The position numbers and the translations under genes were made by a program. This document shows, in pieces, positions 35,348 through 44,198 of a stretch of 64,000 nucleotides of DNA (its first letter is position 1; each line of letters starts with the position of its first letter). This stretch comes from Olivibacter sitiensis DSM 17696. Lineage in GTDB: Bacteria > Bacteroidota > Bacteroidia > Sphingobacteriales > Sphingobacteriaceae. The notes beneath the pieces are model-generated. The model ran no database searches and was not told where the DNA came from. It worked only from the letters and a program-made list of their open reading frames with translations. The stretch is taken from positions 1 through 64,000 of the forward strand of contig NZ_ATZA01000026.1 of NCBI RefSeq assembly GCF_000427965.1, in the 5' to 3' direction.

Positions 35348-37024
35348 ATGTCTAAGTCTATCAATTATCATTACAAAAAGAACTTTTTGTTGCTTAGCAC
35401 CTTTATCGGTCTCGCCCTGATTACCATGGTGCTGGGATTGGTGGTTGCCTACAGATTTGTGCAAAATGCGGTAGAAAACGAATTTGTTAGTAAAAAAGCA
35501 GATGTGTTGGATCGTAATCTTCAGGAATACAATGATTTATTCTCTAACCGGATTCCGGAGATTTCGTTTTATCAGGGATATTTGGACTCTGCTGGTGCAA
35601 AAGCATATTGCGATAGTGTCTTAGCTAAATATCGTTTCGTGCGGCGTATTGTCTTTTATGATATTCAGATAGGATCCGTATCAAGAAAAGAACAATCGTT
35701 GAGCGGCCCCCGTTTGGATATGAGGCTTAAGGCTGTTTACCAATTTGGAGAAAACGTATCGGCCAGGGGTAGGGTTTTATACAAGCAAGGACAGCATAAT
35801 AAGTTGGATCTCGAGACCGCCGACGTGCTCAACAATATGTCCGCAAGGTTTTCGGCTTTCACAAGGAGAGCGGATACTTCTCGCAGCATCAACAACGATG
35901 AAATTAATGAAGTGTTCTACAGTATAGTGCCTGGCAGGATCACATTCCTGAACATTCCCAGACGTGAGGAGGTTATCGTTTATAAAAATATGATATCTGG
36001 AGATGCCGATTTGGTATCGTCTTATTATGAACAGGATCTGTTTTCGTACTACATAGACCCCAAACGCCTGCCCTTGGTTAATAATCACCACGAACTGTAT
36101 GAAAAGATTGAGATAAAGCCGCTTTTTTACGAGTCATTGGATACAGATCCTTCTTTGCTTACCACAGAGAGTGCCTTGCCAGGGGCTTTGGCCGCATACA
36201 AATTGTATTATTCTGCCAACAAGGAATACCTCTCTGGCGAAATCAATAGGAGGTTTGGCCCAATAGCCTTGTCCATATGCCTCTTGTTTGTTATTTTGGG
36301 TTCACTGGCAGTGTTAATTTACCGCAATCTCAATTTCAACCACAGGCTTTTTCAGCTTCAATATGATTTTGTAAATAATTTGAGCCATGAGTTTAAGACC
36401 CCGGTAAGTGTGATCAAAATAGCGGGTAACAACATTGCTAGCTCCAAAGAGCTCACGGAAAGAGCAAGACAGCACTATGGACGTATATTGGGGGAAGAAG
36501 CAGACAAGCTGAACAATTTGTTGAATACTCTTTTGTCATTTACCCAAATTGAGAATAAGTCTATAAAATTAAAGCTGGAAAGAATAGATCTGGAGGAATT
36601 CTGTTATGCATTGGTAGATTCGTACAAGATAAAGTACCCCGATTTTCAGATTTCTTACAGTATTGAAGACGTGAAATACTTTGTGTCTGATAGGGTATTG
36701 CTGGGGAGTGTATTTCAAAACCTTATAGACAATGCCTATAAATATTCCAGACCTGATAACAAAAAACTTGATATCGTGATTTTTAGAAATAAAAGACAAT
36801 TATTTTTTAAGTTTGTGGATGAAGGCATTGGTATACCTTCCGATGAACTCAACAATATCTTTGAAAAGTTTTATAGGGTAAAGAGCCAGTACAACCAGCA
36901 AGGCAGCGTGGGAATTGGTTTGGCATTTTGTAGAGAGCTAATACAGTTTATGAATGGGAACATAACGGTCAAAAGCCGCCTTGGAGAAGGATCCGTTTTT
37001 ATGGTGGAACTACCCTATTCTTAG
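35348..37024 (+). CDS. Membrane sensor histidine kinase
   Basis: A 558-residue kinase. One helix lies at about 14-38 and a second at about 305-325, enclosing a ~265-residue extracytoplasmic sensor domain of no recognised family. The H-box is FVNNLSHEFKTPVSVIKI with H347, the N-box NLIDNAYKYSRPDN, and the G-boxes FVDEGIGIPSD and GSVGIGLAF. The partner response regulator follows 17 nt later. The signal is unknown; the S9 peptidase upstream in the same unit hints at an envelope or peptide signal. Confidence 0.94.
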   Translation: MSKSINYHYKKNFLLLSTFIGLALITMVLGLVVAYRFVQNAVENEFVSKKADVLDRNLQEYNDLFSNRIPEISFYQGYLDSAGAKAYCDSVLAKYRFVRRIVFYDIQIGSVSRKEQSLSGPRLDMRLKAVYQFGENVSARGRVLYKQGQHNKLDLETADVLNNMSARFSAFTRRADTSRSINNDEINEVFYSIVPGRITFLNIPRREEVIVYKNMISGDADLVSSYYEQDLFSYYIDPKRLPLVNNHHELYEKIEIKPLFYESLDTDPSLLTTESALPGALAAYKLYYSANKEYLSGEINRRFGPIALSICLLFVILGSLAVLIYRNLNFNHRLFQLQYDFVNNLSHEFKTPVSVIKIAGNNIASSKELTERARQHYGRILGEEADKLNNLLNTLLSFTQIENKSIKLKLERIDLEEFCYALVDSYKIKYPDFQISYSIEDVKYFVSDRVLLGSVFQNLIDNAYKYSRPDNKKLDIVIFRNKRQLFFKFVDEGIGIPSDELNNIFEKFYRVKSQYNQQGSVGIGLAFCRELIQFMNGNITVKSRLGEGSVFMVELPYS

Positions 37025-37041
37025 AAAAAAATAATGAAAAG

Positions 37042-37743
37042 ATGCAAAAGCAAGTAAAAATACTGATTGTAGAAGATGATGAGAACCTGCGATTCCTGAT
37101 AGGAGATAGGCTGCAATCTGAAGGTTATGAGGTGATAGAGACAGGCAACGGCGATGAGGCGGAAAAGATTATCTTGGAGCAGAAGCCATACATCGTGCTT
37201 TTGGACTGGATGCTGCCTGGAACACAAGGAAGCGAGGTTTGTGCATCTGTAAGAAAGGCTGGGTTCAGCAACCTCATCATTATGATGACCGCCAAGTCTC
37301 AAGACATAGATAAAATCGAAGCCTATTCCTTCGGTGTTTCCGATTATATTACCAAGCCTTTCAATATGGACGTATTGATTGCGCTGTTGGAAAGCAAGGT
37401 GAAATATTACAATTCCAATGGCAATGACACATTGGTTTTCGGTGATATACAACATCATCCAAATATTCATACCTTGACAAAAGGAGACAAGAAAATAGAA
37501 CTTACCATATTGGAAAATAGGATATTGTTGTACTTTCTACAGCACGTCGGGAAGGTTATCGGAAGAGATGAATTGATGCAGGTGGTATGGGGCTATAGCA
37601 GTAACGTGAATACGCGCACGCTAGATATGCATATCGTTCGTTTGAGGAAAAAAATAGAAAATAATCCAGATAAGCCCTTATTCCTTCAAACTGTGAGGGG
37701 ACTTGGGTATAAGTTTGTGGATGAACGGAATAGCCAAGATTAG
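37042..37743 (+). CDS. OmpR/PhoB-type response regulator
   Basis: A 233-residue regulator. The receiver domain has acidic D12-D13, phospho-acceptor D55 (IVLLDWMLPG) and the conserved Lys in DYITKPFN. The C-terminal winged helix carries LTILENRILLYFLQHVGKVI and the recognition segment VNTRTLDMHIVRLRKKIE, ending TVRGLGYKFVDE. It is the partner of the kinase just upstream; a strong terminator follows. Confidence 0.95.
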   Translation: MQKQVKILIVEDDENLRFLIGDRLQSEGYEVIETGNGDEAEKIILEQKPYIVLLDWMLPGTQGSEVCASVRKAGFSNLIIMMTAKSQDIDKIEAYSFGVSDYITKPFNMDVLIALLESKVKYYNSNGNDTLVFGDIQHHPNIHTLTKGDKKIELTILENRILLYFLQHVGKVIGRDELMQVVWGYSSNVNTRTLDMHIVRLRKKIENNPDKPLFLQTVRGLGYKFVDERNSQD

Positions 37744-37792
37744 TTTTTGAAATTTTTTATTTTCAAAAAAAGGACGTAACTTCGTCGTATAT

Positions 37793-37840
37793 GACAAGAC
37801 CATATCTGCGGATAGCAGATATGGTCTTGTCTATTTTTTT
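37793..37840 (+). terminator. Strong intrinsic terminator after the response regulator
   Basis: GACAAGACCATATCTGC (37793-37809) and its exact complement (37815-37831) make a perfect 17-bp stem with loop GGATA, followed by a T-rich tract ending at 37840. Confidence 0.9.
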
Positions 37841-37874
37841 AACTTAGAAATTAATTAAAAAAGGATAATTTATT

Positions 37875-38348
37875 ATGGCAGAAGTAACGTATTATACTCA
37901 AGAAGGACTTGATAAACTGAAAGAGGAGCTTCAATACCTGAAAACAGAAGGTAGGGCAGGCATAGCGAGGGCTATTGCTGAAGCGAGAGACAAGGGTGAC
38001 TTATCTGAAAATGCAGAGTATGATGCAGCAAAGGAAGCTCAAGGCTTACATGAAGCAAAAATTGCCAAATTGGAATCTGTTCTTGCCTCTGCTCGATTGA
38101 TAGACGAATCGAAGCTCGACACTTCGAAAGTGTTGGCTCTTTCCATCGTTAAGCTAAAAAATGTAAAAAATGGAGCTATTATGTCTTATCAATTGGTCTC
38201 GGAGACGGAGGCGGACCTGAAGGCGGGGAAAATCTCCGTGAAATCGCCCATTGCTCAGGGGCTGCTCGGGAAATCTGTGGGAGAAAAGGCAACGATAGAT
38301 GTCCCCGCGGGGAAAATAGAGCTAGAAATATTGGAGATTTCTAGGTAG
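37875..38348 (+). CDS. greA: Transcription elongation factor GreA
   Basis: GreA rescues backtracked RNA polymerase by stimulating transcript cleavage. The 157-residue protein has the N-terminal coiled-coil (YYTQEGLDKLKEELQYLK) with the acidic tip in DKGDLSENAEYDAAKEAQ, and the C-terminal domain with SPIAQGLLGKSVGEKATIDVPAG. Length is normal. Terminators on both sides show a single-gene unit. Confidence 0.97.
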   Translation: MAEVTYYTQEGLDKLKEELQYLKTEGRAGIARAIAEARDKGDLSENAEYDAAKEAQGLHEAKIAKLESVLASARLIDESKLDTSKVLALSIVKLKNVKNGAIMSYQLVSETEADLKAGKISVKSPIAQGLLGKSVGEKATIDVPAGKIELEILEISR

Positions 38349-38351
38349 ATA

Positions 38352-38389
38352 TATGAACGGCTATGGACGGTTTGCCATAGCCGTTCATA
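38352..38389 (+). terminator. Long perfect hairpin after greA
   Basis: A 15-bp perfect stem (38352-38366 with 38375-38389, arms TATGAACGGCTATGG and complement) with an 8-nt loop, starting 4 nt after the greA stop. Only a weak T-tract follows (TTTAG), so it may also act as an mRNA 3'-end stabiliser. Confidence 0.7.
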
Positions 38390-38546
38390 GTTTAGTAGAA
38401 GTGCGGCTTGCCTATTACATCCGCTTTTTTATGTAAGATATTGAAATATTATTCTAATTTTACCCTAATAGTTCCGTCTTTTGGCTCAGAAGTAGAGAAA
38501 GGGAATGCAATAGCTTTTCGTAAACATATCAATTAACAAAAGAACT

Positions 38547-38957
38547 ATGTCCACTATTTTTTCGAAGATTGTTTCAGGTGATATTCCTGCCCACAAAGTG
38601 GCAGAGTCCAATGATTTTTTAGCCTTTTTAGATATAAGCCCACTTACCGAAGGACACGTGCTGGTGATCCCTAAGAAGGAAGTCGACTATATATTCGATA
38701 TGGACGACGTGAGTTATATGGGCTTATGGACCTTTGCCAAAATTGTTGCCCTAGGTCTAAAAAAGGCATTCCCCTGCAAAAAGGTAGGAGTGGCCGTAGT
38801 AGGGCTGGAAGTTCCGCACGTACATATCCATTTGGTACCCCTCAACGAAATAGGAGACATGAATTTTTCCAAGGAAAAATTGAAGTTGAGTCATGAGAAA
38901 CTGAGTATCCATGCCGAAAAAATTAGGAAAGCTTTGGAAGAAGTGACTAGCCATTGA
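38547..38957 (+). CDS. HIT-family nucleotide hydrolase
   Basis: A 136-residue histidine-triad protein of the HINT/Fhit group, which cleaves nucleoside phosphoramidates or dinucleotides. The start TIFSKIVSGDIPAHKV and the triad VPHVHIHLVPLNE (about 89-101) are complete. The gene ends 7 nt before the convergent ruvC. Substrate not deducible. Confidence 0.94.
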   Translation: MSTIFSKIVSGDIPAHKVAESNDFLAFLDISPLTEGHVLVIPKKEVDYIFDMDDVSYMGLWTFAKIVALGLKKAFPCKKVGVAVVGLEVPHVHIHLVPLNEIGDMNFSKEKLKLSHEKLSIHAEKIRKALEEVTSH

Positions 38958-38964
38958 TCCAATG

Positions 38965-39552
38965 CTAAGCAATACGGTTCACGTTGTCTTTGACAAATGC
39001 CGACCAGTCTGAGTAGCCTTTTTTTGCTTTTTTTTGCTTGCCACTTGTGGTGATGGCAATTTGTCCAAATTGAAAAGCATGGCATACCGCTACGGCCAGC
39101 CCGTCCGTGGCATCCAAAAACTGGGGGGATTCTTCAAATCGCAGCAGTTGTTTCAACATGGCCGCCACTTTTTCCTTGGTGGCATTGCCATTGCCCGTAA
39201 CCGATTGCTTGATTTTTCTGGGAGCATATTCGGCGATGGGGATGTTTTTTGCTAGAGCTGCTGCCATAGCGACTCCTTGTGCCCTTCCCAACTTTAATAT
39301 TACCTGTACATTCTTGCCGTAAAAAGGATCTTCCAATGCCATGCAATCTGGATGATACTGCTCAATGAGCGCACTTGTTTTTTCAAAGATACGTTGTAAC
39401 TTCAATGCATGATCGCTCAAATGGGCCAGTCGTATTACGCCCATACTAAGTAGCGAAAGGTTCTTTCCGCGCTCCTTTATAATGCCATAACCCAATATTT
39501 GGGTGCCTGGGTCAATTCCTAAAATGATGCGTTCCTGCTCTGGAGTTGCCAT
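38965..39552 (-). CDS. ruvC: Holliday junction endodeoxyribonuclease RuvC
   Basis: RuvC resolves Holliday junctions. From ATG 39552 the protein has 195 residues; upstream in-frame residues to 39624 are unlike any RuvC N-terminus. The acidic active site is visible: D14 in ILGIDPGTQ, Glu in MALEDPFYGKN, and the pair in FLDATDGLAVAVCHA. ARKIKQSVTGNGNATKEKV, split in the motif PRKIKQSVTGNG, is also diagnostic. ruvA and ruvB are not in the window. Confidence 0.95.
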   Translation of the reverse strand: MATPEQERIILGIDPGTQILGYGIIKERGKNLSLLSMGVIRLAHLSDHALKLQRIFEKTSALIEQYHPDCMALEDPFYGKNVQVILKLGRAQGVAMAAALAKNIPIAEYAPRKIKQSVTGNGNATKEKVAAMLKQLLRFEESPQFLDATDGLAVAVCHAFQFGQIAITTSGKQKKAKKGYSDWSAFVKDNVNRIA

Positions 39553-39633
39553 ATTACAATAGTACACTTTTATTCCTGTCCACCCAATTATTTTATTTTT
39601 TGTAACATTGCCAGAAAATAGCACAAGGGAACA

Positions 39634-40608
39634 TTGAACATACGTGTCAAGAATACATTGAATATCTTAGCCAAGATAGCTATTGTGGTACTTGTGCTAT
39701 ATTTTGTCTACAAGAAGCTGCACAACAACAGCTCATTGAAGCCATTCAAAGACTTAATAAACGATCTGAATGGGTGGAATAGGGTGCTTATTTTGTCGGG
39801 CATGCTGATTTTGATGCTGGTGAACTGGCTGCTCGAATGTGCCAAATGGCAATATTTATGTCAAAAAGTAGAACATCTTTCTTTTTGGAAGTCGATACAA
39901 TCGGTGTTTTGCGGGTTGAGTATGGCGATCTTTACACCCAATAGGCTCGGGGAATACGGCGGGAGAGTTATGTTCCTATCTCCCCGCAAACGAATTTTCG
40001 GCGTAGTAGCCATGGGAGTGGGAGCACTAGCTCAGTTTGTCGTGACAAATTTCTTAGGTGCCATAGCTTGCGCTTGGTTTCTCATTGCTAATTTGGGTGC
40101 AAAGGGATGGATAGCCTTATTGGTGGCACTTGCCAGTTCCTTGGCGGCTGCTTTCTTTCCATTGCTCTATTTCCACGTGCGATTGATTGAAAAATATTTG
40201 CAGAGATTCCCTTTTATGAAAAAAATCAATAGATTTTTGACTTTATTGGAGCGTTACAGTAAAAGGGAATTAGCTACTGTGCTCTTGTATTCGGTTTGTC
40301 GGTATGTAGTTTTTTCCTCGCAGTATTTCATTCTTTTCATGGTACTTATACCGGACATCAACAAGCTATACGTACTGACGACTATTTTTTTATTGTTTTT
40401 TATACAATCTGCCTTGCCATCCTTAGATTTGCTCGATGTGGGAGTGAGGAGCCTCACCGCTAGCTATATTTTTGGTTTTATCACGGATCAAGAAGTGACC
40501 GTGATGGCCATAGTAGCCTTTATTTGGTTCGTTAACTTGATTTTGCCCGCTATTTTGGGAGCAGGCTTTGTCTTTAAAATAAATTTCTTTGCTAGTACTA
40601 ATAGGTAG
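39634..40608 (+). CDS. Lysylphosphatidylglycerol synthetase-type membrane protein (UPF0104)
   Basis: A 324-residue protein with about eight helices related to the flippase half of MprF/AglD. Marker stretches are LMLVNWLLECAKWQYLCQK, IFTPNRLGEYGGRVMFL and QSALPSLDLLDVGVRSLTA. No ATG is available near the N-terminus; a TTG at 39634 or GTG at 39643 serves as start. It overlaps the next gene, a glycosyltransferase, by 20 nt, suggesting a joint role in a glycolipid or lipid-linked pathway. Confidence 0.82.
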   Translation: MNIRVKNTLNILAKIAIVVLVLYFVYKKLHNNSSLKPFKDLINDLNGWNRVLILSGMLILMLVNWLLECAKWQYLCQKVEHLSFWKSIQSVFCGLSMAIFTPNRLGEYGGRVMFLSPRKRIFGVVAMGVGALAQFVVTNFLGAIACAWFLIANLGAKGWIALLVALASSLAAAFFPLLYFHVRLIEKYLQRFPFMKKINRFLTLLERYSKRELATVLLYSVCRYVVFSSQYFILFMVLIPDINKLYVLTTIFLLFFIQSALPSLDLLDVGVRSLTASYIFGFITDQEVTVMAIVAFIWFVNLILPAILGAGFVFKINFFASTNR

Positions 40609-41722
40609 TTTTGCGCTTTTTCTGTCTTTCTGTTATCTTATTACATTGGTGTGTTTCCACAAGGGATGGAAGGGCATTGACACAGTAAAAGAAGGTGGAG
40701 GGAAAGCGTGCTCAACTCTTGTGAGCGTGCTCATAGCCGCTAGAAATGAAGAAGGGCATATTGGAGAGACCATAGCGTGCTTATTGAACCAAGACTATCC
40801 AAGGGAACTGTTGGAGATTATCATTATTGATGACCACTCGACAGATAATACGGCAGAAATTATCGAACGCTTCAAAAATCAGGGAATTAAACTAATTCGG
40901 CTTAATGAAAAGGAACCCCTAAATTCCTATAAAAAGAAGGCTATTTCCGTTGGCATTGGGCAGGCAAGGGGGCAGTTGATTGTGGCGACAGATGCAGATT
41001 GCCATATGGGGCCAAGGTGGATATCCACCATCGTGGAAATGTACGAGTGCAAAAAATTTAAATTGATATCCGCTCCCGTTGTTTGTTTTCGGGAGAAAAG
41101 CTTGTTCGAAAGGCTACAAACATTGGAATTCCTTTACCTAATCGGACTTGGTGCATCGACGATAGGGTTGAAACGGCCGTCAACATGTAATGGAGCCAAC
41201 ATGGCCTATGAACGATCGGTTTTCTATGAGCTGGGGGGATTTAATGGAATAGACGATTTGGCCAGTGGAGATGACGAGCTTTTCCTACATAAAGTAGCCG
41301 AGAAATATCCCGATGGCATTGGGTTCTGTAAATCGAGGGATGCCGTAGTATATACGGAGGCGAAGGAGAACCTCGCTAGCTTTATTAGCCAACGTCGAAG
41401 ATGGGCTTCCAAAAGTACCCGATACAAGAATAAATGGGTAGTATTGCTTGGCGTGGGAATTTGGACCTACAACTTACTTTTGTTCGTGCTGATGGCATGG
41501 TCCCTATTCCGATCAAGCGCTTTGTTGTGGTTGCTCGGCTTGCTGACTATGAAGTGCCTAGCCGAATACTATTTCATTGCTCCTTTGGCAAGTTTTGCAA
41601 AAAGGAAATCTCTAATGTCCTTACTGCCTCTTTTGACCATCCTGCATGTTGTTTACATGGTCTATATTGGAATAATGGGGAATATCGGTAAATATAGTTG
41701 GAAAGGCAGGCGTGTCAAATAA
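40589..41722 (+). CDS. Family 2 glycosyltransferase, membrane-bound
   Basis: A 377-residue GT2 enzyme: N-terminal helix, GT-A domain with VSVLIAARNEEGHIGETI, IIIIDDHSTDNTAEI and the DxD-type VATDADCHMGP, an acceptor-site Asp in ASGDDELFL and the QRRRWASKS motif, then three C-terminal helices. The start is a TTG inside the preceding gene, because no ATG precedes the conserved region. The architecture resembles processive or lipid-anchored GT2 enzymes. It is coupled to the UPF0104 protein; the sugar is unknown. Confidence 0.88.
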   Translation: MLVLIGSFALFLSFCYLITLVCFHKGWKGIDTVKEGGGKACSTLVSVLIAARNEEGHIGETIACLLNQDYPRELLEIIIIDDHSTDNTAEIIERFKNQGIKLIRLNEKEPLNSYKKKAISVGIGQARGQLIVATDADCHMGPRWISTIVEMYECKKFKLISAPVVCFREKSLFERLQTLEFLYLIGLGASTIGLKRPSTCNGANMAYERSVFYELGGFNGIDDLASGDDELFLHKVAEKYPDGIGFCKSRDAVVYTEAKENLASFISQRRRWASKSTRYKNKWVVLLGVGIWTYNLLLFVLMAWSLFRSSALLWLLGLLTMKCLAEYYFIAPLASFAKRKSLMSLLPLLTILHVVYMVYIGIMGNIGKYSWKGRRVK

Positions 41723-42475
41723 TTACCCCTTTTTATTTCCCATTACCTTCAGACAGTCCTTGATACGCTCTTCCGCAAGTAGGACCACTTCTTCTGCTGC
41801 CTGTCCAGCAGGCTCTATAGGTTGTAATACCTTCCAGCTCATGTGGATGAAGGTGTTCAAGGGATAATTGCCGTATCGGACCATTTTCCAGGAATTGTTT
41901 ATCGCAACTGGGACTACCAGGGCATTGGGAACCTTCTTCAGGATAGTGGCTATGCCCCCAACGGCAAAGGGTTTGATGAGGCCAGTCTTGGAACGTGTCC
42001 CTTCGGGGAAAATGATTGCCGACCAGCTTTTTTCTTTCATGTTTTTTGCCAATTTCAGGATTTCAGAAATGGATTGTTTAGGGTCTTTTCTGTCTATATT
42101 GGCTGCACCTCCATGCTTTAGGTTAAAAGAAATGCTGGGAATCCCTTTCGCTAGTTCGATCTTGGAGATGAATTTTGCGTGGTATTTCCGTAAAAAATAA
42201 ATCAGAGGAGGAATGTCGTACATGCTCTGATGGTTTGCAATAAAAATAATAGATCGGTCTGTAGGTAGGTTTTGGTCATTGCTGAAGGAAACCGTATTGC
42301 CCAGCACATAATAGGTGCTGGTCAAAAACCAATTGAGTATATCTACTGACCTTTTGTGAGCGCTGTATCCTCCCAGTTTGAGCGATAGCCACTGTATGGG
42401 ATGGAACACTAACAGGCATATTACGAAGTATATATAATGTATTGGGGTGAGAATGTACCCTGAAAATTTTCTCAT
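41723..42475 (-). CDS. 1-acyl-sn-glycerol-3-phosphate acyltransferase (PlsC family)
   Basis: A 250-residue membrane acyltransferase that makes phosphatidic acid. The HX4D catalytic motif is NHQSMYD (H82, D87) and the substrate-binding motif is FPEGTRSKTG (156-165). An N-terminal helix anchors it. ATG 42475 gives MRKFSGYILTP; ten further codons to a TTG at 42505 are possible but unneeded. It follows metK on the minus strand, 114 nt away, and converges on the glycosyltransferase gene. Confidence 0.9.
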   Translation of the reverse strand: MRKFSGYILTPIHYIYFVICLLVFHPIQWLSLKLGGYSAHKRSVDILNWFLTSTYYVLGNTVSFSNDQNLPTDRSIIFIANHQSMYDIPPLIYFLRKYHAKFISKIELAKGIPSISFNLKHGGAANIDRKDPKQSISEILKLAKNMKEKSWSAIIFPEGTRSKTGLIKPFAVGGIATILKKVPNALVVPVAINNSWKMVRYGNYPLNTFIHMSWKVLQPIEPAGQAAEEVVLLAEERIKDCLKVMGNKKG

Positions 42476-42547
42476 AGCCTGCAAAGCTATAGAAAAAGGG
42501 AACAATAAGCAATGGGCATTATGTGTGTGGGTGAGAAGTAGAATCGA

Positions 42548-42576
42548 GGGCGCAAAGAGTTGAACTTGTTGCGCCC
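42548..42576 (-). terminator. Hairpin downstream of metK
   Basis: GGGCGCAA (42548-42555) and TTGCGCCC (42569-42576) form a perfect 8-bp GC-rich stem 13 nt after the metK stop. There is no clear T-tract on the minus strand, so termination may be partial. Confidence 0.5.
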
Positions 42577-42589
42577 CTGACCTAATTAT

Positions 42590-43852
42590 TTATTTCGGTT
42601 CAATGTGGAATGCTTCCCTGATCTGGTCTACATAATCCAGTTTTTCCCAGGTGAACAACTCTACCTGTATTGTCTTGGTTTCTCCAGTGGTATTTTCGAA
42701 AACCTTTGTTTTGAGTTCAGGTTTTCTTCCCATGTGTCCATAAGCCGCAGTCTCATAGTATATGGGCTGCCTCAATTTTAACCTTTTTTCTATGCCATAG
42801 GGGGTCATATCGAAAATATCCTTCAGTTTTTCCGCAATCTCTCCGTCTGATAGGTCCACCTTGCTTTTACCATAGGTGTTGACATATATTCCCATCGGAT
42901 CCTTTACACCAATGGCGTATGAGATCTGTACGAGTATCTCATCGCTCACCCCTGCAGCTACTAGGTTTTTGGCAATGTGGCGAGTAGCATAGGCCGCCGA
43001 GCGATCCACTTTTGAAGGATCCTTTCCGGAAAAGGCTCCGCCCCCGTGGCCCCCTTTGCCTCCATAAGTGTCCACGATGATCTTTCTTCCTGTGAGGCCC
43101 GTATCTCCGTGCGGTCCTCCGATGACGAATTTGCCCGTGGGGTTTATATGGTAAGTGATATCATCTCCAAATAGTGCTTGGACTTCGGGACTCAATTTCG
43201 CCTTCACCCTGGGAACCAAAATGTCGATGATGTCCCTGTTGATCTTTTGCAGCATCGTTTCTTCCTCGTCAAAATCATCGTGCTGTGTGGAAATAACGAT
43301 GGTGTCTATTTTTTGAGGTGTATGGTCGTCATTGTATTTTAGCGTTACTTGTGCTTTGGCATCGGGTCTAAGGTAGATGATATCCTTACATTCCCGTCGC
43401 AGTGCAGCAAGCTCCTGCAACAACTTGTGGGATAGGCTAAGTGCCAATGGCATGTACTCTGGGGTTTCGTTGCTGGCATAGCCAAACATGATGCCTTGGT
43501 CGCCCGCTCCCTGTTCCTGCTTTTCCTTGCGGTCTACCCCTTGATTGATGTCGGCAGACTGTTCGTGGATGGCCGACAGTATACCGCAGGAATTGGCTTC
43601 GAACATATAAGCTGATTTGGTATAGCCAATTCGTTCGATGACAGAGCGTGTTATCTTTTGTACGTCCAGGTATATATTGGATTTAACCTCCCCGGCAAGA
43701 ACTACTTGGCCAGTAGTGACCAACGTTTCTACGGCTACTTTGGCATCTTCATCCCAAGCGAGAAAATTGTCTATCAAGGCGTCTGATATCTGATCGGCAA
43801 TTTTATCCGGATGCCCTTCAGAGACCGATTCTGATGTGAATAAGTACGGCAT
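42590..43852 (-). CDS. metK: S-adenosylmethionine synthetase
   Basis: MetK makes S-adenosylmethionine from Met and ATP. The 420 residues include the N-terminal FTSESVSEGHPDKIADQISDA (split here as TSESVSEGHPDK), the GAGDQGIMFGYA hexapeptide region and the P-loop-like GGGAFSGKDPSKVDRSAAYA. The C-terminus shows the Bacteroidota-type LFTWEKLDYVDQIREAF. Its leader holds no SAM riboswitch that I could recognise. Confidence 0.97.
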   Translation of the reverse strand: MPYLFTSESVSEGHPDKIADQISDALIDNFLAWDEDAKVAVETLVTTGQVVLAGEVKSNIYLDVQKITRSVIERIGYTKSAYMFEANSCGILSAIHEQSADINQGVDRKEKQEQGAGDQGIMFGYASNETPEYMPLALSLSHKLLQELAALRRECKDIIYLRPDAKAQVTLKYNDDHTPQKIDTIVISTQHDDFDEEETMLQKINRDIIDILVPRVKAKLSPEVQALFGDDITYHINPTGKFVIGGPHGDTGLTGRKIIVDTYGGKGGHGGGAFSGKDPSKVDRSAAYATRHIAKNLVAAGVSDEILVQISYAIGVKDPMGIYVNTYGKSKVDLSDGEIAEKLKDIFDMTPYGIEKRLKLRQPIYYETAAYGHMGRKPELKTKVFENTTGETKTIQVELFTWEKLDYVDQIREAFHIEPK

Positions 43853-44198
43853 ATAAAGCGTTTGTGTTGTTAAAAATACGTTGTGGATACACCGTTAATA
43901 TCTTGCGAAAGTACCCAGCAGCTAATGTATAAGTTATATAATTCATGAAGCAAATTAACGGAGCAGATACTTCATTAAATGAATGGAAGGCCAACCAGAT
44001 TAGTGGAAAAAAATATCTATTTTTAGCACTTTTTTACTGTGGTTGCAATCTTGCCTGCCTATTGATGAAGCAGCGGCTCGCAAATCATTCCACAAAACTG
44101 CACAAAAGTACGATACATTTTCTAATAAAAGAATTTTGGAAAGCTTTAATTTTGTATTTTGCAATGGAGGGATTTCATAACACTACAATCTATATATT
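43853..44198. other. Divergent intergenic region between metK and the diacylglycerol kinase gene
   Basis: 346 nt. CGAAAGTA at 43906-43913 reads TACTTTCG on the minus strand, one base off the -7 box for metK. On the plus strand TATTTTG near 44155 precedes the kinase gene. A 94-codon frame across it lacks family features and overlaps the next gene. No riboswitch fold was recognised. Confidence 0.4.

Noticed and set aside
43853-43950. SAM riboswitch in the metK leader
   Set aside because: The leader is short and AT-rich and shows no multi-helix arrangement or conserved core that I could match.
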